DNA from: Cyclobacteriaceae bacterium
GTDB lineage: Bacteria > Bacteroidota > Bacteroidia > Cytophagales > Cyclobacteriaceae
Assembly: GCA_019638285.1 (NCBI GenBank)
Contig: JAHBUB010000002.1
Coordinates: 1 to 64,000, forward strand
Direction: 5' to 3'
Length of the DNA stretch: 64,000 nucleotides
This document shows, piece after piece, positions 50,889-59,587 of this stretch (the stretch's first letter is position 1; the number at the start of each line of letters is the position of its first letter). The position numbers and the translations under genes are program-made. Below the pieces are notes generated by a model. It saw only the letters and a list, made by a program, of their open reading frames with translations. It was not told where the DNA came from and ran no database searches.

Positions 50889-51935
50889 ATGAAAGCGCTT
50901 ACTTTTCACGGAAAGGAAAAAATAGTATTTGAATCGATAGCAGATCCTGAAATTCTAAATCCGGACGATGTAATTGTCAAAATAAAACTGACCTGTATTT
51001 GCGGATCTGATCTTCACGTTTATTATGAACATGAGAAGGGGTTGGATCACGGAACAGCCATGGGTCATGAATTTGTGGGTGAGGTAATGGAAGTGGGGAG
51101 CAATGTTAAATCGTTTCGGGCCGGAGACCGGGTGATGAGCCCTTTTACAACGAATTGTGGCAAATGCTTTTATTGCAAGATAGGCTTGACCTGCCGCTGT
51201 GAAAATGGCCAGCTTTATGGTTGGGTGGAGAAGGGCCGTGGTCTGCAAGGTGGCCAGGCGGAATATGTTCGTGTTACCATGGCGGATGCTACTTTAGAAA
51301 AAATTCCCGAAGGAGTTTCGCTGGAAGAAGGTTTGTTGTTAGGTGACATTTTATCCACAGGATTTTTCTGTGCGCACCAGGCAGAAATAAAGCCAACGGG
51401 AGTACAGGCAGTGGTTGGCTGTGGACCTGTGGGGATGATGACCATTGTGGGAGCCAGGGAATATGGAGCTACAAAATTGTTTGCGATTGATTCGGTAGAA
51501 GAGCGATTGAAAATGGCAGAAGGGTTTGGAGCCATCCCCATTGACTTTATTAAGCAGAACCCACTGGAAGTGATCAAAGAACACAATCAAGGTCGTGGTG
51601 CAGATGCAGTAATGGAGGTAGTAGGCAACGGCAATGCTGCCCGGTTGGCGTATGATATCCTCCGTCCGGGTGGCATCATCTCCACGGTGGGCGTTTGCAA
51701 TGATCAATATCTATCGTTTTCTCCAGTGGAGGCATATAACAAGAATATTACCTATAAAGTAGGCAGATGCCCTGCCCATTTTTATATGAATAAGTTGATC
51801 CCCATTGTTCAACAAAAGAAATATGACATCACCTCTATTCTATCTCATAGGATGCCGCTGAGTGAGGGAACAGCGGGTTATGACATTTTTGCCAATAAGA
51901 AAGATAATTGTTTGAAGGTGGTGCTGGAGGTGTAA
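50889..51935 (+). CDS. Zinc-dependent alcohol dehydrogenase
   Basis: 348 aa medium-chain dehydrogenase. Catalytic zinc: Cys in CICGSDLHVYYE and His-Glu in GTAMGHEFVGEV; structural zinc cluster CGKCFYCKIGLTC with a spaced fourth Cys. The NAD-binding part has AVVGCGPVGMMTIVGAREYGA. Substrate is not evident; related enzymes act on formaldehyde, threonine or sugar alcohols. The last 42 bases (51894-51935) recur at 55720-55761 beyond the TonB receptor gene. Confidence 0.95.
   Translation: MKALTFHGKEKIVFESIADPEILNPDDVIVKIKLTCICGSDLHVYYEHEKGLDHGTAMGHEFVGEVMEVGSNVKSFRAGDRVMSPFTTNCGKCFYCKIGLTCRCENGQLYGWVEKGRGLQGGQAEYVRVTMADATLEKIPEGVSLEEGLLLGDILSTGFFCAHQAEIKPTGVQAVVGCGPVGMMTIVGAREYGATKLFAIDSVEERLKMAEGFGAIPIDFIKQNPLEVIKEHNQGRGADAVMEVVGNGNAARLAYDILRPGGIISTVGVCNDQYLSFSPVEAYNKNITYKVGRCPAHFYMNKLIPIVQQKKYDITSILSHRMPLSEGTAGYDIFANKKDNCLKVVLEV
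51894..51935 (+). repeat. Direct repeat, copy 1 (3' end of the dehydrogenase gene)
   Basis: 42 bases coding NKKDNCLKVVLEV plus stop. The copy at 55720-55761 is identical in 36 of 42 positions. Confidence 0.8.
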
Positions 51936-51987
51936 AAAGAAGAGGCTATTAGTTTCCTGGTGTTCGGTTTTCTGTGAAAAACTAAAC

Positions 51988-52218
51988 TTGAATAGGGTTT
52001 TGATTAATAGTATATTCAGCACTGGAACTTCTCTTAGAGCAGAAATAAGGTCAAATCTCAAAACACTGGATGACCCACTAAAAAAGGTTTACAACTATGA
52101 AACGGGCTTAAGAAAACCACTTTTGATTTTGATGTATGACGGAAACTGTATAAATTCACAGACGGTCAATGATACTGAGGTAACCAAGGTGTTCTCATCA
52201 CTGAGTTTGGGGGATTAA
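51988..52218 (+). CDS. Uncertain small reading frame, 76 aa
   Basis: An open frame from a TTG at 51988, ending 13 bases before the DUF4249 gene. It contains TLDDPLKKVYNYETGLRKPL and LILMYDGNCINSQTVNDTEV, which look like protein rather than noise, but no ATG precedes them and no family is recognised. It could be the C-terminal remnant of a longer gene lost upstream, or a real short gene of the receptor operon. Low certainty. Confidence 0.35.
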   Translation: MNRVLINSIFSTGTSLRAEIRSNLKTLDDPLKKVYNYETGLRKPLLILMYDGNCINSQTVNDTEVTKVFSSLSLGD

Positions 52219-52231
52219 TAATGACTTTAAA

Positions 52232-53266
52232 ATGAATAGTCCAGGAGGAAAGTTTATATTTTGGCTAGTATATCTTCTTGTAGCTTCTTGCATTTCACCC
52301 TTTGAGCCTGTCATTGTTAAGGACAATCCCAAACTTACTGTGGATGGTTTGATTACCGATCAACCTGGACCTTATAGGATTACACTCCGATACAGCGCCC
52401 CCTATGTTAATGATGAAACTGTGTTTTCTCGATATGAAGCCAATGCTTCAGTATCAATCTTTGATGATTTAGGAAACTCAGAGACTCTTTCTTATAAAGA
52501 ATATGGAGTATATGAAACACTTCCGGATTTTATTGGGAAAGTAGGAAGAAGTTATTCCCTTAATATAAAAGTTCCGAATGGAAAGACTTATCAATCGCAA
52601 CCAGAACAATTAAGGCAAACCGCAGCCATTGATAGTGTTTACACCACCTATGAGGAACTTCATGGAGTTTATCTTAGAGGCTTATTTAGTCTTTATCTCG
52701 ATTTTTCTGACCCTATCGAATCAAAGGATTTTTACCAATGGGATTGGGTGCATTACAAATTTGAACCTTATTGTCTTATATCATACAAATATAATCGGGC
52801 GGTAAACTGTTGTGGGCCTTGCTGGTCGATTGACAGATGTTACGGCTGTATTCACATACAATCAGATAAATTTTACAATGGGCAAAAAGTAAAGCGAATA
52901 GCGATAACCACAATCCCTTATGAGACTAAGGATCCTTATTTTATTATAATAAAACAAAAATCTTTGACAGAATCTGCTTATAAATTCTGGCAATCGGTAT
53001 CCGAACAAATTGAAAACGCTGGAGGAATTTTTGATAAACCACCTGTAACGATTAAAGGAAACATTGTTAATATAAATGACCCCACGGAACAAGTCCTCGG
53101 CTTCTTTGGTGCTTCTTCCATCGTTGAGAAATCTATTTATATTCCTAGAAATAAAATTGATAAACCTCCGTTTGGAGCCTTTCCTAATTTTCAAACAGCA
53201 AACACATGCATCCCATGTTCAGTGGGTGGGGGCTTTAGAACTGACCAAAAACCGGTTGGATGGTAG
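52232..53266 (+). CDS. DUF4249 domain-containing lipoprotein
   Basis: 344 aa. The N-terminus has a lipobox in FWLVYLLVASCISPFEP, then the DUF4249 start LTVDGLITDQPGPYRITLRYS and the body with SVSIFDDLGN. A Cys/Trp-rich loop (NCCGPCWSIDRCYGCI, around residue 190) and further Cys residues near the end stand out. DUF4249 proteins accompany TonB-dependent receptors in Bacteroidota and are thought to be outer-membrane partner lipoproteins, by analogy with SusD. Its stop overlaps the start of the receptor gene by 7 bases. Confidence 0.93.
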   Translation: MNSPGGKFIFWLVYLLVASCISPFEPVIVKDNPKLTVDGLITDQPGPYRITLRYSAPYVNDETVFSRYEANASVSIFDDLGNSETLSYKEYGVYETLPDFIGKVGRSYSLNIKVPNGKTYQSQPEQLRQTAAIDSVYTTYEELHGVYLRGLFSLYLDFSDPIESKDFYQWDWVHYKFEPYCLISYKYNRAVNCCGPCWSIDRCYGCIHIQSDKFYNGQKVKRIAITTIPYETKDPYFIIIKQKSLTESAYKFWQSVSEQIENAGGIFDKPPVTIKGNIVNINDPTEQVLGFFGASSIVEKSIYIPRNKIDKPPFGAFPNFQTANTCIPCSVGGGFRTDQKPVGW

Positions 53267-55677
53267 TTTCTTACAAATACCTTAAGCTATTAGTATTTTG
53301 CCTAGTAGCGTTCAACGGTAGCCTTGCTCAGAGTTTGTTATTATCAGGAAAAGTATTTGACAGGGAATCAAAAATACCGCTTGTAGGGGCAAACTTATCT
53401 ATCAGAAATTCGGACTTAGGTATAAGTACGGACTCGCTTGGACAGTTTGATCTGTATGTTAATCCGGGTAGCTATGTATTGTCAATAAGTTATGTCGGGT
53501 ATAAATCAAGGACGATTAGTCTACAGATGGATCAGAATAGGAATATTAGAATAGCTTTAACCGAGGACATAGGAGTTTTAAATGAAGTTTCAGTGAGTGC
53601 AGAAGCTCCAGATAAAAACATACTAAGCACTGATATTGGTGTGAACAAGATCAACATCGGTACTATTTCGAAGCTACCCACATTTATGGGCGAAGTGGAT
53701 GTTGTAAAAAGTGTGCTGCTCTTACCGGGGGTTACCAATGTGGGCGAGGGTGCATCTGGTATCAATGTACGGGGAGGAAATACAGATCAGAATCTCATTT
53801 TGATGGATGATGCTCCATTTTTCAACTCAGGACATCTTCTGGGATTCTTTTCTGTTTTTAATCCAGATGTTGTAAAGGACTTAACATTGTACAAAGGAGG
53901 GATACCTGCAAAGTACGGTGGAAGAGCCTCATCGGTTTTGGATATCAAACTAAAAAATCCTGAAACTGAAAAATGGTCTGTCAGCGGTGGAATTGGATTG
54001 GTGGCTAACCGCCTATTAATAGAAGGTCCAGTTACGGAAAACAAATTATCAATGCTTATGGCTGCCAGAATTTCCTATCCTGATTACTTATTTAGAATTT
54101 CCTCCGATGAAAACATTAAGAACACCAAAGCCAATTTTTATGACTTAACAACAAAACTGGATCATCAATTTTCTGAAAAAAGCAGACTGTCATTTACCGG
54201 GTATCTATCAAAAGACAACTTCAAATTATCAAATGATTCATTAGCCAATATCGAGATTAATGCAACATCGTCTAAGTACAACTGGCAAACAAGTAACGCA
54301 ACAATTGCCTGGCAAAAACAAATTTCTGATAAACTTTATTTAAAGACCAGTGCTATTTACGGGCTCTACGAAACAACAATTTCCTCTCCAGATTCAAGTA
54401 ATGCCTTTAGGTTGAATTCTGATATTAAATATAAAAGTTTGAAAACAGACTGGAATTGGTATCCAACATCTAATCATGAGGTCAATTTTGGTCTTGCAAT
54501 CAAGCTTTACAACATTCGACCAGGGACTTTACAGCCAAATCATAGTGCTTCCAGTATTAGATTCTTCGAAATACCACGCGACCAAGGGATTGAATCTGGA
54601 ATATACGTAAGCGACCAATGGGAAATCAACGATATCTTTTCTGTTCAGTTAGGTGCTCGCTATGTACAATGGAATACCCTAGGAAGCGGAACCCAATATA
54701 ATTATGTGCAGGGAATTCCTAAAACCAGTGAAACGATTGTCGATACTTTAACATTCAGGAATGGAGAAGCAATTAAGTCATACAGTGGAGTAGAACCAAG
54801 GATTTCGGTTAAAATGAACGTTGGAACTAACAGTTCAATAAAGTTGAATTATAATAAGGTCTACCAGTTTATTCAGCAAGTGTCTAATACGACATCAGCA
54901 ATGCCTACTGATCGATGGCAATTGAGCAATGAATATATAAAGCCACAATATGTCAAACAGGTTTCGCTTGGGTATTTCAGAAATTTTATGAACAACGCTT
55001 TTGAGACTTCAGCGGAGATCTACTATAAAGACATTAGCAATGCTACTGATTACAAAGATGGTGTTAATTTACTGCTCAATCCATTGCCTGAAACTGCCAT
55101 GCTTCAAGGCAAGGGTCGTTCTTATGGGGCAGAATTATATATAAAGAAAATTAAAGGGCTTGTTACTGGCTGGTTAAGTTATACCTACTCTCAAACTCAT
55201 CTAAAAATAAATGGCTCGTTTACAGAAGAAAACATTAATCAGGGACGATGGTATGCTGCAAATTATAACTCCCCGAATAATGTAAACCTGGCTATTAACT
55301 ACAAGAGTGACAACCGGGTAACCTATTCAGCAAGTTTTACTTATCGTACAGGCAGGCCATACACAGTTCCTGAGGATAAATATGTAGTAAATGGATTTTA
55401 CATTCCTAATTACATAGGAAGAAATGAAAATAGAATACCCGATTACCACAGACTGGATCTTGCCGTTTCAATTGATTCTAACCCAAAAAAAATGAGCCAC
55501 TTTAAAGGCTCGTGGACATTCTCACTATACAATGTGTACGCAAGGAAAAATGCCTATTCAGTTTTCTTTAAAACTAAAAACAATAATTATGCTTTAGGTT
55601 TAAATAAGGTAAAAGCGTACAAACTATCTGTTTTGGGGACAATATTCCCATCCGTAACATACAATTTTAATTTCTGA
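53260..55677 (+). CDS. TonB-dependent outer membrane receptor with CarboxypepD-like N-terminal domain
   Basis: 805 aa. Signal peptide (LLVFCLVAFNGSLAQ), a carboxypeptidase-regulatory-like beta-sandwich (LLLSGKVFDRESKIPLVGAN), a plug domain (VDVVKSVLLLPGVTN, GINVRGGNTDQNLILMDDAP) and a 22-strand type barrel ending in aromatic YNFNF. It imports an unknown ligand across the outer membrane with energy from TonB. It forms an operon with the DUF4249 lipoprotein. Neither is near a polysaccharide or siderophore gene, so the ligand cannot be inferred. Confidence 0.95.
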   Translation: MVVSYKYLKLLVFCLVAFNGSLAQSLLLSGKVFDRESKIPLVGANLSIRNSDLGISTDSLGQFDLYVNPGSYVLSISYVGYKSRTISLQMDQNRNIRIALTEDIGVLNEVSVSAEAPDKNILSTDIGVNKINIGTISKLPTFMGEVDVVKSVLLLPGVTNVGEGASGINVRGGNTDQNLILMDDAPFFNSGHLLGFFSVFNPDVVKDLTLYKGGIPAKYGGRASSVLDIKLKNPETEKWSVSGGIGLVANRLLIEGPVTENKLSMLMAARISYPDYLFRISSDENIKNTKANFYDLTTKLDHQFSEKSRLSFTGYLSKDNFKLSNDSLANIEINATSSKYNWQTSNATIAWQKQISDKLYLKTSAIYGLYETTISSPDSSNAFRLNSDIKYKSLKTDWNWYPTSNHEVNFGLAIKLYNIRPGTLQPNHSASSIRFFEIPRDQGIESGIYVSDQWEINDIFSVQLGARYVQWNTLGSGTQYNYVQGIPKTSETIVDTLTFRNGEAIKSYSGVEPRISVKMNVGTNSSIKLNYNKVYQFIQQVSNTTSAMPTDRWQLSNEYIKPQYVKQVSLGYFRNFMNNAFETSAEIYYKDISNATDYKDGVNLLLNPLPETAMLQGKGRSYGAELYIKKIKGLVTGWLSYTYSQTHLKINGSFTEENINQGRWYAANYNSPNNVNLAINYKSDNRVTYSASFTYRTGRPYTVPEDKYVVNGFYIPNYIGRNENRIPDYHRLDLAVSIDSNPKKMSHFKGSWTFSLYNVYARKNAYSVFFKTKNNNYALGLNKVKAYKLSVLGTIFPSVTYNFNF

Positions 55678-55719
55678 TCAGTTTTTAGATCAATTGCTTC
55701 CAAACAGTAGAAATTATCT

Positions 55720-55761
55720 AACAAGAAAGACAATTGTATGAAGGTCGTGCTGGAGGGGTAG
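55720..55761 (+). repeat. Direct repeat, copy 2 (orphan 3' end of a dehydrogenase gene)
   Basis: Encodes NKKDNCMKVVLEG plus stop, in the same length as the end of the dehydrogenase gene at 51894-51935. Of six differences three are silent third-position changes, one is silent in the stop codon and two change amino acids. No upstream dehydrogenase sequence is attached. Confidence 0.8.
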
Positions 55762-55790
55762 AAAAAGAGCGATCAGTATGTGATCGCTCT
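55761..55790 (-). terminator. Intrinsic terminator for the M14 peptidase gene
   Basis: Perfect 10-bp stem AGAGCGATCA / TGATCGCTCT with a 5-base loop; on the minus strand it is followed by TTTTC. It lies 23 bases past the peptidase stop codon. Confidence 0.85.
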
Positions 55791-55812
55791 TAAGCCTGAT
55801 GATAAAATAAAT

Positions 55813-58353
55813 TTATTGCCCTCCTACAACAAACACGGCATTAGAAAACAACATTTTGCCGTTCTCCCAGAATGAACGAAACAATGGGTTGTCGACAAGG
55901 TAGATCACCTCACCTCTACCCTTGTCTTCCACACCAAAGACCATCGTATTGCTGAGGGCCTCGTTGGCTTTATATCCGGCAAAGCCCATCACCGGCTTTA
56001 CGTTGCCCCTTAATGTGCCCACATTCCAACCATCCTGCATATAATCATATCGCATGGGGGTGGTACGCATACTGTAGTAGGTGTTGCCCAGTCCGAAACT
56101 TAATGGGTGCGATGGATCCAGTGTCACCTTATAGATGGCGCCAAAAATAGAATGGCTGAGTTGCTTCCTTTCCGCCTCATCATATTGCACCAGTTCATTT
56201 TCCTTTTTTAACTGTTCCTCTGCCTTTTCAGCAGCCTTTTTAGCTTCGTCACTGCCATACTTATGCAGGCCAAATCCCTTTTTATCGGCAAATGAATTTA
56301 AGGCCTGTGCCGTTACAATTAACCTTCCTCCGGCAGATACCCAGTCTCCAATTTTGCCAAGGAGTTCTTCATCAAACATTCTATAGTTACCTGGAGGAAC
56401 AATAAGCACATCGTATTTTTCCAATGAAATGGATTTGAAATAATCGGTGCCAATAATGGTGACAGGGTAATTCAATTGTCTTTCGAAGAAGTGCCATGTT
56501 TCACCAAAGCTTAGAGATGAAGTTTGATCACCGCCAAGAAGCGCTATTTTGGGCGCTTTTAGATATTTTACATCGCCAGAGCCAAAATCTTTTCCACTGT
56601 CCACAAAACCGGTGGTGGTGGTATAGATTTTTCTTCCCATGTTTTTGGCAAGGGTTTGCAAGGCGTTGTCAAAATCTGCTTTCGATTCATTGTTTCTTCT
56701 GGTAACAATGAGTGTACCGGGATCAAAACCATTTCCACCCACATTAAATCCTTTTTCTGAAGAGCGTACCTTAAAATCATCCTTGAGCAGTGCAGCAAGA
56801 AACTTTACATCTTCCAGGGTCTGGTATTTGAAAATGTAAGCATAAGGCTTAGACGCTACACTTGAATTCTCTGCTTTCTTTTGCTCGTAGGGTTTGGCTA
56901 CGTTAATTCGCTCATTTAAAGCATATCCTTTCAATCCATAGGCATACATTAAATTCCACGCAGTGATATCGTAGGTGATGGAATCGTGGAGGTTTGATTG
57001 TGGCTCAAACAAGGTGGTAACAAATCTTCCTTTTGGTTGGTAAATATTAATGATCACATCATCCGTATTCACAGTCACTGCCTTATTGGATTGGGATTGG
57101 AAGTCAAATCCTTTGGTAGATTTTCCCCCAGAAGGATATCCGTATTGAATGCGATGTGTGTCCATCCAGGCAGTGATCCGGTTGACCTTATCCACGTTGT
57201 TGTCCGCTTTAATCACAAATGTTTTGTACGGAGAGGCAGGGTTGGACATATTTTCCTTAAAATACTTTTCAAACTCTGCAGTTACTCTTGCCGCATTCTG
57301 CGAAGTAATTTCTACGGTAGACAGTCCACTGGTGTAGTGGTGGGTAAGCCTGTCTTTCAAAGTTAAAGGGTCACCTTCTTTGGTGGTGATGGTCAACCCA
57401 CCAAAGCCACCTCCTCCTTGCTCGAAAGTCATACCGATAGCACCACTGTAGGTAGGGTAAGTATCGCCATAACTTGGGTAAAAGAGATCAAATCGTTCTT
57501 TGGTAAAATAAAGCCAGCCCTGCTCATCAAAATGTTTTGCGTTATTTCTTCCGATCATGGTTTCAAATTCCCGCTGCCACTTAGAAATCACCTCGTGGAG
57601 TGGTTCGGCTGCAGGATTGAAGTAGTAGGGGCTGTTAAAGCCTTGCTCGTGAAAGTCGACATGAATATGGGGCATCCATTGGTTGTATAATTTTAATCTG
57701 GCTTGTGACTCTATTTGCGATTCCCATGCCCAATCCCTGTTCAGGTCAAACAAATAATGATTGGCCCTGCCACCGGGCCAGGGCTCACGGTGTTCTTTGG
57801 CGTCTGGGCTTGGATCAGGAGGGTAGTTTCCATATTGGTTATAGTAATTAGCATAGCGGTCGCGCCCATCAGGATTAATACAAGGGTCAATAATCACTAC
57901 TGTATTTTTAAGCCATTCCTGTGTTTTGCTGTTGGTTGGATTGGCCAAATCATACAACGTTTTCATGGAAGCTTCTGTAGAGTTGGCCTCATTTCCGTGT
58001 ACGTTATAACTCAGCCAAACCATGGCCACATTTGTGGTAGGAGTTCCTTGTTCAAGACCGGTCCTTCTCAGGTTGTCGAGGCGAACCTGCTCTAGGTTTT
58101 TAAAATTTTCATCAGAGGCAATGATGGCTACAATTAAAGGTCGATGTTCGTAGGTTTCTCCGTATTGAATATACTTTACATTGTTGGGCCTTGCGGCCGC
58201 TACCTGTTGAAAGTATTCGACCACTTTGTTGTGGCGGGTGAAACGATCACCCAATTCATAGCCGAGGAATTGTTCCGGAGTTTGAAGTTGCGTTTGCGCA
58301 AAAGCGGTGGCAAAGAGCAGGTTGAGTAGAATGATTGAAAATATTTTGTTCAT
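55813..58353 (-). CDS. Secreted M14 family zinc carboxypeptidase
   Basis: 846 aa, start at 58353 with a signal peptide (MNKIFSIILLNLLFATAFAQ). M14 zinc site: HGNEANSTEAS (His and Glu) with the third ligand in PHIHVDFHEQG; substrate-binding INPDGRDRYANYYNQ; catalytic Glu in GMTFEQGGGG. A C-terminal GATase-like domain (LLGGDQTSSLSFGETWHFF, YDVLIVPPGNYRM) follows, a common fused arrangement in Bacteroidota. It degrades peptides outside the cell or in the periplasm. Confidence 0.93.
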   Translation of the reverse strand: MNKIFSIILLNLLFATAFAQTQLQTPEQFLGYELGDRFTRHNKVVEYFQQVAAARPNNVKYIQYGETYEHRPLIVAIIASDENFKNLEQVRLDNLRRTGLEQGTPTTNVAMVWLSYNVHGNEANSTEASMKTLYDLANPTNSKTQEWLKNTVVIIDPCINPDGRDRYANYYNQYGNYPPDPSPDAKEHREPWPGGRANHYLFDLNRDWAWESQIESQARLKLYNQWMPHIHVDFHEQGFNSPYYFNPAAEPLHEVISKWQREFETMIGRNNAKHFDEQGWLYFTKERFDLFYPSYGDTYPTYSGAIGMTFEQGGGGFGGLTITTKEGDPLTLKDRLTHHYTSGLSTVEITSQNAARVTAEFEKYFKENMSNPASPYKTFVIKADNNVDKVNRITAWMDTHRIQYGYPSGGKSTKGFDFQSQSNKAVTVNTDDVIINIYQPKGRFVTTLFEPQSNLHDSITYDITAWNLMYAYGLKGYALNERINVAKPYEQKKAENSSVASKPYAYIFKYQTLEDVKFLAALLKDDFKVRSSEKGFNVGGNGFDPGTLIVTRRNNESKADFDNALQTLAKNMGRKIYTTTTGFVDSGKDFGSGDVKYLKAPKIALLGGDQTSSLSFGETWHFFERQLNYPVTIIGTDYFKSISLEKYDVLIVPPGNYRMFDEELLGKIGDWVSAGGRLIVTAQALNSFADKKGFGLHKYGSDEAKKAAEKAEEQLKKENELVQYDEAERKQLSHSIFGAIYKVTLDPSHPLSFGLGNTYYSMRTTPMRYDYMQDGWNVGTLRGNVKPVMGFAGYKANEALSNTMVFGVEDKGRGEVIYLVDNPLFRSFWENGKMLFSNAVFVVGGQ

Positions 58354-58431
58354 AAATGGAATTTTTTTGAAATTGAAATGTACCAAAGAGTTAACAAGTT
58401 TAAAGAATACGCAGCATTTGATCGCGATTTT

Positions 58432-58953
58432 CTACTTCAAAAGGCGATTAACCTGTGGCAAGTGGTGGGCGATATGCTCACCCATAAATTCCACAGCCTG
58501 GACAATGTTGAGTTTTCCAACAGCCGGATGCTTAAACACCTTGCGTTTTAGTTGGCTTTCTTTTATTTGTTCCAATACCTCTTTCAATTCTTTGCGGGTA
58601 AGGTCCCAGTCTGCGACCAATTCATCAAGATTTGAATAAGTGGAAGTAGAAGCTACAACTGGCTTGGGCGCGTTGAACTTAATAGGTAAGCGTTGAGACA
58701 TTCGTAACACTACCATTTTTAAGTCTTCAACAATGCCAGTGTCTCTTACATGATCGATGCCTTGTACTTTTTTTCTTACATACTGTATGGATAATTTTTC
58801 CGCAGCCACCAGATGAGCCAATATCTGATGGATCGACCATTTATTATTTCCAGGATTTGTGTTAAACCGATCAGGCGCTTTTTTTGCACGATCCAATAAT
58901 TGGTGGCGCTGGGCTTCGATAGAAGTAAATAATTGATTTAAAAGGGTATTCAC
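58432..58953 (-). CDS. DinB superfamily protein
   Basis: 173 aa four-helix bundle. Metal-site histidines are in NNKWSIHQILAHLVAAEKL (first), the middle helix and GEHIAHHLPQVNRLL (last), the DinB_2 pattern. Unlike the other DinB-like protein of the window it has no signal peptide, so it is cytoplasmic. Possibly a thiol-dependent transferase; function not defined. Confidence 0.92.
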   Translation of the reverse strand: MNTLLNQLFTSIEAQRHQLLDRAKKAPDRFNTNPGNNKWSIHQILAHLVAAEKLSIQYVRKKVQGIDHVRDTGIVEDLKMVVLRMSQRLPIKFNAPKPVVASTSTYSNLDELVADWDLTRKELKEVLEQIKESQLKRKVFKHPAVGKLNIVQAVEFMGEHIAHHLPQVNRLLK

Positions 58954-59062
58954 GAGACAAGATAATTGAATTCAATAACATCTAGCAGGAAGAATTTCAC
59001 TTGATAGGACGGAAAGCTTTCCTTATCTTCAAATTGACTTTATACCAACTAAACTTCAAATC

Positions 59063-59536
59063 ATGAAAGAAAACGCAGGTTTTTGGCTACGCTTTGTAGC
59101 CTACATTATTGACTACGTATTAATTTGGGCTGTACAGGCTTTTATTGCAATCCCTATATTAGGTATGATTGGAATATCTTTTGCCAGCAAAGCAGGTGAT
59201 ATGAGCGCTATGAATGAGGGAGAGATTGTAGGAATGGTAGCAGCATTTATGGCAGCAGCAGCAGCTACTGCGTTACTTACAACCATTCTGGTTGTCCTTT
59301 ATTTTACTTTGATGGAGTCATCTAAATATCAGGCTACAGTAGGTAAGTTAGCCCTTGGTTTAATTGTTACCGATGAGAATGGAAACAAGATAGACATGGT
59401 AAAGGCCTTGATAAGGAATCTTTCAAAAATTATTTCAAGTATGATTTTAATGATCGGTTATATTATGGTTGGTTTTACGGAGAAGAAGCAAGGGCTTCAT
59501 GATATTATTGCCAAAACACTGGTAGTTAAGAAATAG
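59063..59536 (+). CDS. RDD family membrane protein
   Basis: 157 aa with three predicted helices. The RDD signature is FWLRFVAYIIDYVLIWAVQ near the N-terminus, and the second conserved patch is TVGKLALGLIVTDENGNKI with a following KALIRNLSKIIS. The name-giving Arg and Asp are present. Function unknown, possibly ion or solute transport. Ends at a strong terminator. Confidence 0.93.
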   Translation: MKENAGFWLRFVAYIIDYVLIWAVQAFIAIPILGMIGISFASKAGDMSAMNEGEIVGMVAAFMAAAAATALLTTILVVLYFTLMESSKYQATVGKLALGLIVTDENGNKIDMVKALIRNLSKIISSMILMIGYIMVGFTEKKQGLHDIIAKTLVVKK

Positions 59537-59550
59537 ATATTAATACGTAG

Positions 59551-59587
59551 AAACCAGTGAGCTGTATACAGCTCACTGGTTTTTTTA
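59551..59587 (+). terminator. Intrinsic terminator after the RDD gene
   Basis: Perfect 14-bp stem AAACCAGTGAGCTG / CAGCTCACTGGTTT with a 4-base loop, followed by TTTTA. It lies right at the 3' end of the convergent TPR gene and may stop it too, but its minus-strand side lacks a T-run. Confidence 0.9.
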
